Shown piece by piece: positions 26,269-34,398 of a stretch of DNA of 64,000 nt. The notes below the pieces were generated by a model. That model was given only the letters and a program-made list of their open reading frames with translations, searched no databases and was not told the origin of the DNA. Made by a program: the position numbers and the translations under genes. Source of the stretch: an uncultured Spirochaetales bacterium (GTDB lineage: Bacteria; Spirochaetota; Spirochaetia; Sphaerochaetales; Sphaerochaetaceae); the NCBI GenBank assembly GCA_949288415.1, contig CASEKE010000009.1:1-64000 (forward strand), in the 5' to 3' direction. The first letter of the stretch is position 1. Each line of letters begins with the position of its first letter.

Positions 26269-27360
26269 ATGCAGAAAGAGGGAACGATCAGAATTCCGGC
26301 CGGGTGCGCAATCGCTGCAATGATATCGAGGAAAGGAAGGAAGATGGACGGAGGAACGATTGCACGTTCGATGAAGACAATGCATGAAAGGTCGAACGGG
26401 CTTGGCGGCGGCTTTGCCGGGTACGGGATATATCCGGAGTACAGGGACTGCTATGCCTTCCACATTTTCTTCAACGGCCGAGCGGAGAGGAAGGACACCG
26501 AAGTCTTTCTGAAAGAAAAATTCGACATTGTGAAAAGCGAGCTTCTGAGGACGCGGAAGACGAAGAAGATAACGGACGAGCCGGTGATATGGCGATATTT
26601 CCTTCTTCCGCTGCGGTCAAAGCTCGCCGAGAGCCAGAAGAGCGAGGACGATTTCGTCGCGGAGGCCGTGACGCGGATCAATACGTTCCATCACGGAGCG
26701 TACGTGTTCTCGAGCGGAAAGGACATGGGGGTGTTCAAGGCAGTCGGATATCCGGAGGATGTAGGGGAGTTCTATCGTCTGGACGAGTACGAGGCATATT
26801 CCTGGACGGCTCATGGGAGATATCCCACGAACACTCCAGGATGGTGGGCCGGATCCCATCCTTTCTCCCTTCTGGACTTTTCGGTCGTGCACAATGGAGA
26901 GATATCTAGCTACGATGCGAATCGCCGCTTCGTGGAGATGTTCGGATACAGGTGCAATCTGAAAACGGACACTGAGGTCATGACGTACATGATGGACTAC
27001 CTCATAAGGAGAGAAGGCCTTACCGTAAGGGAAGCCGCCTGCGTCATCGCGGCTCCATTCTGGTCCACGATAGAGAAAAAGGAGAAGAGAGAAGCCGAGG
27101 TCCTGAAGTATCTCAGGATGCGCTTTCCATCCCTTCTTGTCACAGGTCCGTTCTCGATCATATTCGCTTTTACAGGCGGCCTCATGGCGCTGAACGACCG
27201 TCTAAAGCTCCGTGGCCTCGTTGCCGGCAGCAACGATGACATGGTGTATATTGCGAGCGAGGAAGCCGCTCTTTTTGCGATGGACAATGCGGTTTCCGAC
27301 ATCGTCCATCCGCGAGGGGGAGAACCTTTCATAGTCGAAGTGGAGGAGAAAGCCATATGA
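26269..27360 (+). CDS. Glutamate synthase, glutamine amidotransferase subunit (split type)
   Basis: The 363-residue protein matches the class II amidotransferase domain that is the N-terminal third of bacterial GltB but is a separate gene in archaea, Thermotogae and some clostridia. It releases ammonia from glutamine. The catalytic Cys is residue 13 (AGCAIAAM), not residue 2, so a 12-residue leader must be removed. NGLGGGFAGYGIYPEY, HGRYPTNTPGWW and VVHNGEISSYDANR follow the family pattern. It overlaps the next gene by 4 nt and is the first gene of the operon, behind the ANTAR-type leader. Confidence 0.9.
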   Translation: MQKEGTIRIPAGCAIAAMISRKGRKMDGGTIARSMKTMHERSNGLGGGFAGYGIYPEYRDCYAFHIFFNGRAERKDTEVFLKEKFDIVKSELLRTRKTKKITDEPVIWRYFLLPLRSKLAESQKSEDDFVAEAVTRINTFHHGAYVFSSGKDMGVFKAVGYPEDVGEFYRLDEYEAYSWTAHGRYPTNTPGWWAGSHPFSLLDFSVVHNGEISSYDANRRFVEMFGYRCNLKTDTEVMTYMMDYLIRREGLTVREAACVIAAPFWSTIEKKEKREAEVLKYLRMRFPSLLVTGPFSIIFAFTGGLMALNDRLKLRGLVAGSNDDMVYIASEEAALFAMDNAVSDIVHPRGGEPFIVEVEEKAI

Positions 27361-28865
27361 TTGCAGGTCTTGATTACATCAAACCGGAATACGAGGTCGT
27401 GAGGAAGAGTTCCTGCATCCTTTGCGGCCGATGCGTCAGGGAATGCGCCGCAGGTGTCCACTCTGTCGTGAAGGATTCAAAAGCCATAGTCTCCGACGAC
27501 TCGAAGTGCGTCGCATGCCAGAGGTGTGCAGCATTCTGTCCCGTGGGGGCGCTCAGGATAGAGAAGGTAAAAGTGGGCATGAAGGAGGACGGGAACTGGA
27601 ATTCGTCGCTGCTTAGGCAGAACATCCTGCAGGCATCCAGCGGAGGAATACTGCTTTCATCCATGGGCAGCAGAAGTTCGGTTCCCGTATATTTCGACCG
27701 CCTGACCATCAATGCGAGCCAGGTCACAAACCCTCCGATCGATCCATTGAGGGAGCCTATGGAGACGGCTGTCAATCTCGGACGGAGGAATGTCGCAACA
27801 AAGAGAAACGAATCCGGCAGGCTAGTACCCGATCTACCGCCGTATATCCATCTTTCAATGCCGCTGATGTTCTCGGCGATGAGCTATGGCAGCATCAGCA
27901 AAAATGCACATATCGCTCTGGCAGGCGCAGCGGAGGAGCTCGGGATCATGTACAATACCGGCGAGGGCGGCCTGATCGACGATCTGGTGCGCTACGGCGG
28001 CAATACCGTAGTCCAGGTGGCCTCCGGCAGATTCGGGGTCCATCCCGGATATCTGAGGGCCGGAGCGGCGATCGAGATCAAGATGGGGCAGGGGGCAAAG
28101 CCCGGCATCGGCGGCCATCTTCCCGGGTCGAAGATAGTCGGGGACATCGCCCGCACCAGGATGATTCCCGAGCGTTCGGATGCGATCTCTCCGGCACCAC
28201 ATCACGACATATATTCCATAGAGGATCTCAGGATGCTGGTCTCTTCGCTCAAGGAGGCGACAGGCTACGAAAAGCCTGTAATAGTCAAAGTGGCGGCCGT
28301 AAACAACATTGCTGCGATCGCAAGCGGGATAGCCCGAAGCGGTGCCGACATCATTGCGATCGACGGAGCAAGAGGTGGAACGGGAGCTGCCCCGACCAGG
28401 GTAAGGGACAATGTGGGAATCCCGATAGAGCTCGCGATCGCTTCCGTCGATCAGCGGCTCAGGGAGGAAAGGATAAGGGACAGAGTCTCCATAGTGGCGG
28501 GAGGAAGCATAAGGAGTTCGGCGGATGTCGTGAAGGCCCTCTGTCTGGGTGCGGACTGCTGCTATGTTGCAACTGCCGCATTGATTGCGATGGGGTGCCA
28601 TCTCTGCCGTAGCTGCATGGGCGGAAATTGCTCGTGGGGAATCGCAACGCAGCGGCCGGACCTTGTTTCGAGGCTCGACCCCAAGGTCGCCAAGGAACGC
28701 TTGGTTAGGCTTATGCGAGCATGGCAGAGGGAGATAAAGGAGTTCATGGGATGCCTTGGAATAAACTCAATAGAAGCTCTTGTAGGCAATCGTGCAATGT
28801 TGCGCGCCGTCGGAATGACGGAGAGAGAACTTGAAGTTCTCGGTGTCCTGCAGGCCGGGGAATAG
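27357..28865 (+). CDS. Glutamate synthase, FMN-binding subunit with ferredoxin domain
   Basis: The 502-residue protein has two 4Fe-4S clusters at the N-terminus (Cys20, 23, 26, 30 and Cys50, 53, 56, 60) and then the FMN-binding glutamate synthase barrel (about residues 100-490). Motifs seen are MSYGSISKNAHIALA, NTGEGG, GRFGVHPGYL, KMGQGAKPG, GARGGTGAAP and the 3Fe-4S-type cysteines in CHLCRSCMGGNC. It makes glutamate from 2-oxoglutarate with ammonia delivered by the amidotransferase subunit. Built-in ferredoxin clusters suggest reduced ferredoxin as a possible electron donor; no gltD is present here. Confidence 0.92.
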   Translation: MIAGLDYIKPEYEVVRKSSCILCGRCVRECAAGVHSVVKDSKAIVSDDSKCVACQRCAAFCPVGALRIEKVKVGMKEDGNWNSSLLRQNILQASSGGILLSSMGSRSSVPVYFDRLTINASQVTNPPIDPLREPMETAVNLGRRNVATKRNESGRLVPDLPPYIHLSMPLMFSAMSYGSISKNAHIALAGAAEELGIMYNTGEGGLIDDLVRYGGNTVVQVASGRFGVHPGYLRAGAAIEIKMGQGAKPGIGGHLPGSKIVGDIARTRMIPERSDAISPAPHHDIYSIEDLRMLVSSLKEATGYEKPVIVKVAAVNNIAAIASGIARSGADIIAIDGARGGTGAAPTRVRDNVGIPIELAIASVDQRLREERIRDRVSIVAGGSIRSSADVVKALCLGADCCYVATAALIAMGCHLCRSCMGGNCSWGIATQRPDLVSRLDPKVAKERLVRLMRAWQREIKEFMGCLGINSIEALVGNRAMLRAVGMTERELEVLGVLQAGE

Positions 28866-28874
28866 GAGCGATTT

Positions 28875-29594
28875 ATGAAGGAAATAGACGCAAAGGATAT
28901 CGATTACAGAAATTTGAATGAAATGATCCGCAGTTCAGAGGACAAGGAAGTACGGCTTACAAATGTCCTTGGGCAACGCTTCATAGGAACTGCGCTGGCA
29001 AGCGGAACCATTTATGTGGAAGGAATCCCTGGTCCGGCCATGGGAAGCTATCTGGACGGCGGTTGCATATTTGCCTGCTTGGACGCCTCCGATGCCATCG
29101 GAGATACGATGAACGATGGGCAGATCGTCGTATCAGGTTCGGTCGGCGATGTCACCGGGTATGCGATGAGAGGCGGACGGATATTCATCGGAAAAGATGC
29201 CGGATATCGGGTCGGGATACACATGAAGGAGTACGGCGACAAGATTCCTTCCATAGTCATAGGCGGGAATGCAGGAAGCTTCCTTGCCGAGTATCAGGCA
29301 GGCGGGCTGATTGTCGTGCTTTCGCTCTACGGCGGCGAGAAACTTGGTTTCTTCCCCTGCACAGGCATGCATGGGGGAAGAGTCTATGTGAGGGGAGGCG
29401 TAGATCGCTCCCTTTTCCCGGACTACGTGTCCATACGGATTGCCTCGAAGGCCGATATGGAGCCGATTATTTCGCTGCTGGTGGATTTTGCCTCTTTCTT
29501 TTCGTATGCCCTGGATGATATCCTGTCGGAGGAATTCACTTTGATCGAGCCTATGGAGACGGATGTGTACGGCGGTCTCTATGTGGCCGACTAG
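28875..29594 (+). CDS. Glutamate synthase, GXGXG-domain subunit
   Basis: The 239-residue protein is the C-terminal beta-helix (GXGXG) domain of GltB as a separate gene. Its glycine-rich repeats are visible as GNAGSF, GGRIFIGKDAGYRVG, GGLIVVLSLYGG and GMHGGRVYVRGG. The domain is structural in the complete enzyme. It follows the FMN subunit by 9 bases, and the ribosome binding site GGAG precedes the ATG. Together the three genes make one complete alpha subunit. Confidence 0.92.
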   Translation: MKEIDAKDIDYRNLNEMIRSSEDKEVRLTNVLGQRFIGTALASGTIYVEGIPGPAMGSYLDGGCIFACLDASDAIGDTMNDGQIVVSGSVGDVTGYAMRGGRIFIGKDAGYRVGIHMKEYGDKIPSIVIGGNAGSFLAEYQAGGLIVVLSLYGGEKLGFFPCTGMHGGRVYVRGGVDRSLFPDYVSIRIASKADMEPIISLLVDFASFFSYALDDILSEEFTLIEPMETDVYGGLYVAD

Positions 29595-29602
29595 GAGGGA
29601 AT

Positions 29603-30817
29603 ATGACCGGTTATACGAAGGAGGAAGTGCTTGAATACGTACGCGACGAGGACGTGAAATTCGTACGCCTTGCGTTCAGCGATGCCTATGGAGTACAGAA
29701 AAACGTTTCGATAATGGCCCAGGAGCTGGAGAGAGCATTCGAATGCGGCATCGCAATAGACGGCTCAGCCATCCCCGGGTTCGGGCATCTGGTAGAGTCC
29801 GATCTTCTCCTGTTCCCGGATCCGGCCACGCTTTCCGTCCTGCCCTGGAGGCCCGAGCACGGGAAGGTCGTGAGAATGTATTCCGAGGTCAGGTATCCCG
29901 ACGGACGCGTGTTCGAGTGCGATTCCAGAAGTCTTCTGAAGAGTGCCGTGGCAGATGCCGAAGCTTCCGGATACGAGTTCACTTTCGGCTCCGAGCTTGA
30001 GTTCTACCTGTTCCTTCTGGACGAGCATGGCGAACGTACATCCGTTCCGCAGGACAGGGCCACCTATATGGACATAGCCCCCGAGGACAAGGGAGAAAAC
30101 GTCAGACGCGAAGTATGTCTCACGCTGGAAAGGATGGGAATAAAGCCGGAGAGCAGCCATCATGAGGAAGGACCGGGACAGAACGAGATAGATTTCCGCT
30201 ATTCCGATGCGCTGTCCGCGGCGGACGATGCCTTCACGTTCAAGGCCGTGGTTAGCACGATTGCAGGTCGCAACGGTCTGTACGCCGATTTTTCTCCGCG
30301 CCCTCTTGCCGACCACCCCGGAAACGGATATCACATCAACCTCTCTCTTGCGGAAGGTGCCGACGATGAGGCGATCGGCCATATGATAGCAGGTCTCATG
30401 AGGCGGATCAGGGAGATCTCGCTGTTCCTCGATCCATGCGAGGAGTCCTACTCGCGTCTGGGACGCGACAAGGCGCCATCCTGGATATCCTGGTCCAGGG
30501 GAAACCGTTCGCAGCTCATCCGCGTTCCATATGCGGAGGGGGAGTACCACAGAGTGGAACTGAGAAGTCCCGACCCCGGAGTCAATTTCTACCTCGTCTT
30601 TTCGCTCGTGATCAGGGCGGCCCTGGAAGGACTCGAGCAGAAGCTTGCAGTTCCGGCAAGCCTCGATTGCGACCTTTACAAGGCTCCGAAGGAAATTCTC
30701 GATGGCCTTTCCCGCCTCCCTCTATCTCTGGACGAGGCCAGGAAGGAAGCCATGTCGAGCGGCTTCGTCGAAAAGTATGTTCCCAAGGCCCTGCTCGAGG
30801 CGTATCTGGCCAGGTAG
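29603..30817 (+). CDS. glnA: Type I glutamine synthetase
   Basis: The 404-residue enzyme has the compact length of GSI-alpha-like proteins (no adenylylation loop insert). It has the N-terminal beta-grasp domain (residues 1-100) with DGSAIPGFG, then the catalytic domain. Motifs seen are GSELEFYLF, HHEEGPGQNEIDF, GNGYHINLSL (ATP-binding), NRSQLIRVPY and VELRSPDPGVNFYL. It is co-transcribed with the split glutamate synthase (8-base gap) and ANTAR genes, which gives a complete GS-GOGAT cycle in one operon. Control by adenylylation is unlikely because the tyrosine-bearing loop is not seen. Confidence 0.93.
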   Translation: MTGYTKEEVLEYVRDEDVKFVRLAFSDAYGVQKNVSIMAQELERAFECGIAIDGSAIPGFGHLVESDLLLFPDPATLSVLPWRPEHGKVVRMYSEVRYPDGRVFECDSRSLLKSAVADAEASGYEFTFGSELEFYLFLLDEHGERTSVPQDRATYMDIAPEDKGENVRREVCLTLERMGIKPESSHHEEGPGQNEIDFRYSDALSAADDAFTFKAVVSTIAGRNGLYADFSPRPLADHPGNGYHINLSLAEGADDEAIGHMIAGLMRRIREISLFLDPCEESYSRLGRDKAPSWISWSRGNRSQLIRVPYAEGEYHRVELRSPDPGVNFYLVFSLVIRAALEGLEQKLAVPASLDCDLYKAPKEILDGLSRLPLSLDEARKEAMSSGFVEKYVPKALLEAYLAR

Positions 30818-30829
30818 GAGAATTTCTGC

Positions 30830-31423
30830 ATGGACCTCAGAGAACGGATATACAGCGTACTGATCGTCTGCTCGAACGAAAGCTACAGGCTTTCGCTCCG
30901 TTCTCTTCTCTCGTCGTCCGAATACGGACCGGTGGATGCGGAATCGAGCCTTTCGAATGCCAGGCGGATTCTTCTCGAGAAGGACTACGACATCGTCATA
31001 GTCGACCATCCTGATGCCCTAGGAGATGCAATCGGATTCGCCTGCGACGAGTCTGACGGCAATTCCACGATCCTCGTGCTTGTTCCCGCGTCGGAATACG
31101 ACGATTCGTTCTCTCGCCTGATGGAAAACGGCGTGTTCGCAGTCTCGAAGCCTCTTTCCCGGACTTCTTTCCTGCGTTGCATGGACATGATGAGGACCGT
31201 CCGCATAAGGCTCGGTCGTGCCGAGAGGATCACCGAGAGCCTGGAGGAGAAGATGGCAGAACTGAGGGCTGTTTCACGGGCGAAACTGCTGCTGATGGAG
31301 AAGACCGGGCTTGGGGAGGAGGCGGCCCACCGTCATCTGGAGAAGCTTGCCATGAACAACGGACTGAGCAAGATCGAGGTCGCGCGGCTCGTCATAGACA
31401 AATTCGGCCGGAAAAATTTTTGA
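30830..31423 (+). CDS. ANTAR-domain antiterminator with receiver-like domain
   Basis: The 197-residue protein has a receiver-like fold at residues 1-125 and an ANTAR RNA-binding domain at about 141-192 (MAELRAVSRAKLLLMEKTG, then AAHRHLEKLAMNNG and IEVARLVID). ANTAR proteins bind paired hairpins with six-base loops in nascent leaders and stop terminators from forming. The receiver keeps the phospho-acceptor Asp position (IVIVDHPD) and the Lys (VSKPLSR), but the usual acidic pair after strand 1 is replaced (VLIVCSNE). It may therefore not be controlled by ordinary phosphorylation. It lies 12 bases after glnA. Similar glnA-linked ANTAR genes (NitR/GlnR type) are known in clostridia. Confidence 0.9.
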   Translation: MDLRERIYSVLIVCSNESYRLSLRSLLSSSEYGPVDAESSLSNARRILLEKDYDIVIVDHPDALGDAIGFACDESDGNSTILVLVPASEYDDSFSRLMENGVFAVSKPLSRTSFLRCMDMMRTVRIRLGRAERITESLEEKMAELRAVSRAKLLLMEKTGLGEEAAHRHLEKLAMNNGLSKIEVARLVIDKFGRKNF

Positions 31424-31490
31424 TGTTTCGTAGTTGTGTTAACTTGTAATTCGGCCTTAGACTGTAATTGAAGATAGGAAAATCGATCAG

Positions 31491-31526
31491 AAGGGGGAAG
31501 GAAGGATTCTGAAAGCCTTCCGGACA
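31491..31526 (+). promoter_or_regulatory. Hairpin holding the likely ribosome binding site of the ABC operon
   Basis: The purine-rich GGGGGAAGGAAGG stretch lies more than 20 nt before the ATG at 31527. Part of it (GGAAGG) can pair with CCTTCC at 31516-31521. Either the hairpin brings the site near the start, or translation begins at a non-ATG codon such as CTG 31509. Confidence 0.3.
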
Positions 31527-32621
31527 ATGCAGATGGATATCAGACTCGACGGTCTCACTAAGACCTTCACCTCCAAGGACAGGACCGAGACGATAGCGGT
31601 CAACAATCTCTCCGTGACGATTCCGAGCGGACATCTCGTCGGGCTTCTGGGGCCTTCCGGGTGCGGAAAAAGCACGACTCTTTTCCTGCTGGCAGGATTG
31701 CACGCCCCGACCAGCGGAAAAATATACTTCGGAGACGAGGATGTCACGATGCTGCCCCCCGAGAAGCGCGGCATAGGTCTCGTTTTCCAGAACTATGCGC
31801 TCTATCCCCACATGACGGTCTATGAGAACATCGCATTCCCGCTTCGCAACAGCAAAAGCTTCAAGGAGAAACATCCGGCGGCGGCAGAGAGACGGGAAGA
31901 GATAGACAGGATAGTCAAGAACACCGCCAGAATCGTGGCCATCGAGGAACTTCTGGACAGAAAGCCATCTCAGCTTTCAGGGGGCCAGCAGCAGCGTGTC
32001 GCCATAGCCCGTGCAATCGCAAAGCAGCCCAAGGTCCTTCTTCTTGACGAGCCGCTGTCCAATCTCGATGCCAGGCTCAGGATACAGACCCGCGAGGAGA
32101 TAAGGCGCATACAGCAGGCTACAGGGATCACCACAGTATTCGTGACGCATGACCAGGAGGAGGCCCTCAGCATAACCGACGAGATAATCGTCATGAAGGA
32201 CGGCATCGTGCAGCAGGTGGCAGAGCCTCAGGAGACCTATGTGCATCCGGCGAACGTGTTCGTGGCGCAGTTCCTCGGAAATCCTCCCATCAACATGATA
32301 GATGCCGACATAAGGGGCGGCAAGGTGATCATAAACGGCGAAGAAGCCTTCGATACCTCTCTTGCGGACGGGAGCTACAAGGTCGGAATCAGGCCTGAGA
32401 GCTTCATTCTGGCCTCGGATGGCGGCTTCGAGGCGACAATCGATTTCAAGGCTACCGTCGGGCGCGATTTCCAGGTGCGATTCGACATGAACGGCAAGTA
32501 CAGCGAAGCCTTGATAGAATCCGACAACAGGATAGAGGTAGGGGACAAGGTTCGCTTCGTCCCTAAGATGAGCGGAGTGCATATCTTCTCCGCAGACGGA
32601 AACAGGATAGAGGAATGGTAG
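31527..32621 (+). CDS. ABC importer ATPase, MsmK/UgpC type
   Basis: The 364-residue ATPase energises a CUT1 sugar-type importer. Walker A GPSGCGKST is near residue 45, followed by the Q-loop FQNYALYPH, signature LSGGQQQR, Walker B LLLDEPLSNLD and switch VTHDQEEAL. A C-terminal TOBE/regulatory beta-barrel from about residue 245 is typical of MalK-like proteins. It is the first gene in an ATPase-permease-permease-binding protein operon. The start could also be the ATG at 31533. Confidence 0.93.
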   Translation: MQMDIRLDGLTKTFTSKDRTETIAVNNLSVTIPSGHLVGLLGPSGCGKSTTLFLLAGLHAPTSGKIYFGDEDVTMLPPEKRGIGLVFQNYALYPHMTVYENIAFPLRNSKSFKEKHPAAAERREEIDRIVKNTARIVAIEELLDRKPSQLSGGQQQRVAIARAIAKQPKVLLLDEPLSNLDARLRIQTREEIRRIQQATGITTVFVTHDQEEALSITDEIIVMKDGIVQQVAEPQETYVHPANVFVAQFLGNPPINMIDADIRGGKVIINGEEAFDTSLADGSYKVGIRPESFILASDGGFEATIDFKATVGRDFQVRFDMNGKYSEALIESDNRIEVGDKVRFVPKMSGVHIFSADGNRIEEW

Positions 32622-33502
32622 GACAAAATCGGACAAGGACTTTCTTCAGGGCGATGCTCTATCTGCTTCCGGCTCTTGCGATCATCGCGGTGTTTGTGAT
32701 TTTCCCGATGTTCCATACTGTCAGGATGAGCTTGTTCGAAAGCTTCAACATATTCGACAAGACGGGCGAAGGGTTCGGCCTCGAGAGCTATAGGAAGGTC
32801 ATCTCCGATCCGAATTTCCACAAGGCTCTCGCAAACACGTTCATATATGCGATAGTCACCGTTCCCGTCTCGATTGCGATATCGCTCGTGATAGCGGTCC
32901 TGCTCAACAGCGGCATACGCGGTTCGAAGTTCTTCCAGACTGCGTATTTCCTTCCGTACGTGACCAACGCGATCGCGATAGGGCTGGCTTTCCGCTTCAT
33001 CTTCCACAGCGAATTCGGCATCTTCAACAAGTTCCTCGGAGTTTTCGGCATAGACGCCATCCAGTGGCTGAACGATCCGGACTATGCGATGATAACGCTA
33101 TGCATCTTCGGAATCTGGTCGGCCCTTGCTTTCAAGATAGTCATTTTCCTGGCAGGACTTCAGGATATCGATCCGCAGCTCTATCAGGCTGCGCGGATCG
33201 ATGAGGCGAGCAAGTGGAAGATGTTCACCAAGATCACGATTCCGCAGCTGGGACCGATATTGGCGTACCAGTTCGTAATCGCGACCATCGGTGCGTTCAA
33301 GGCATATGTAGAGGTCGTCGGCCTGTTCGGCGATGACGGACCTCTCCATGCGGCGACGACGATGGTATACTATATGTACGACAAGTTCTATGGGGCGAAC
33401 AAGTATACGATCGCCGCTGCCAGCGGCGTGATCATGTTCATGATCATCATGGTCTTCACATTCATCCAGCTGCGCCTCAGCAACAGGAAGACGGACAGGT
33501 AG
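32615..33502 (+). CDS. CUT1 ABC importer permease 1 (UgpA/MsmF type)
   Basis: The 295-residue inner-membrane protein has six predicted helices and the EAA loop in the second half (YQAARIDEASKWKMFTKITIPQ, broken here after KWKMF), which contacts the ATPase. It overlaps the ATPase gene by 7 bases. The partner permease follows after 8 bases. Confidence 0.92.
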   Translation: MVGQNRTRTFFRAMLYLLPALAIIAVFVIFPMFHTVRMSLFESFNIFDKTGEGFGLESYRKVISDPNFHKALANTFIYAIVTVPVSIAISLVIAVLLNSGIRGSKFFQTAYFLPYVTNAIAIGLAFRFIFHSEFGIFNKFLGVFGIDAIQWLNDPDYAMITLCIFGIWSALAFKIVIFLAGLQDIDPQLYQAARIDEASKWKMFTKITIPQLGPILAYQFVIATIGAFKAYVEVVGLFGDDGPLHAATTMVYYMYDKFYGANKYTIAAASGVIMFMIIMVFTFIQLRLSNRKTDR

Positions 33503-33510
33503 GAGGGGAG

Positions 33511-34353
33511 ATGGACGAAAACAGGATAGAAAGCAGATGGATACGGGCAGTTGTGTTCGTTCTCCTTCTCATCGGAGCCGTATTCATGCTCTTCCCGTTC
33601 TTCTGGATGATCTCCGGGTCGTTCAAGACGCTCCGGGAGATCACGAGTCCCGAGATAATATGGTGGCCGGAGAAGATGCAGTGGCACAACTATGTCGAGG
33701 TTCTGACGATGAAGTCAAATCCGTTCGGAATCTATTTCAAGAACTCGATCATAGTCTCGGTCGCCAACACCGTGTTCACGCTTTTCACGACGATTCTCGG
33801 AGCATTCGCTTTCTCCCGGCTGGAATTCAAGGGAAGGGACAAGCTGTTTTCCTGTCTGTTGGCGACGATGATGGTACCTTCCCAGATGTACCTGATAACC
33901 AACTTCATATCGATTACAAAGATGGGACTGTACGATACGCTGTGGGCACAGATACTTCCGTACACTGCGAGCGTATTCTACATATATCTTCTCAGACAGT
34001 TCTTCAACCGCATACCGGATCAGATATATCTTGCCGCCAAAGTCGACGGATGTTCCGACTGGAAGTACCTATGGAAGATGATGGTGCCTAACTCCAAAAG
34101 CAGTCTTGTCACCATAGCCCTTTTCAATTTCATCGCGAGCTGGAATGCGTATCTATGGCCGTTGCTGGTGACTGGAAGGATCGACAGGCGAGTCCTCTCG
34201 ATAGGATTGCAGTACTTCGCGAGCGACGCAGGAGTCGACTACCATCTGATGATGGCGGGTGCGACGATCGTCGTGATGCCTCTTATCCTGATTTACCTCG
34301 TATTCCAGAAGTACATAATTCAGGGCATTGCCCGCGGAGGACTCAAAGGATAG
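33511..34353 (+). CDS. CUT1 ABC importer permease 2 (UgpE/MsmG type)
   Basis: The 280-residue protein has six predicted helices, opening with the typical FPFFWMISGSFKT segment. It carries the EAA loop AAKVDGCSDWKYLWKMMVP and ends GIARGGLKG, the normal C-terminus of this subfamily. It forms the translocation pore with the preceding gene product. The ribosome binding site is AGGAGGGG. Confidence 0.92.
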   Translation: MDENRIESRWIRAVVFVLLLIGAVFMLFPFFWMISGSFKTLREITSPEIIWWPEKMQWHNYVEVLTMKSNPFGIYFKNSIIVSVANTVFTLFTTILGAFAFSRLEFKGRDKLFSCLLATMMVPSQMYLITNFISITKMGLYDTLWAQILPYTASVFYIYLLRQFFNRIPDQIYLAAKVDGCSDWKYLWKMMVPNSKSSLVTIALFNFIASWNAYLWPLLVTGRIDRRVLSIGLQYFASDAGVDYHLMMAGATIVVMPLILIYLVFQKYIIQGIARGGLKG

Positions 34354-34398
34354 CTGTAAAAACGGACATTGTCCAAAAAGATAGAAAGGAGATCTTAT

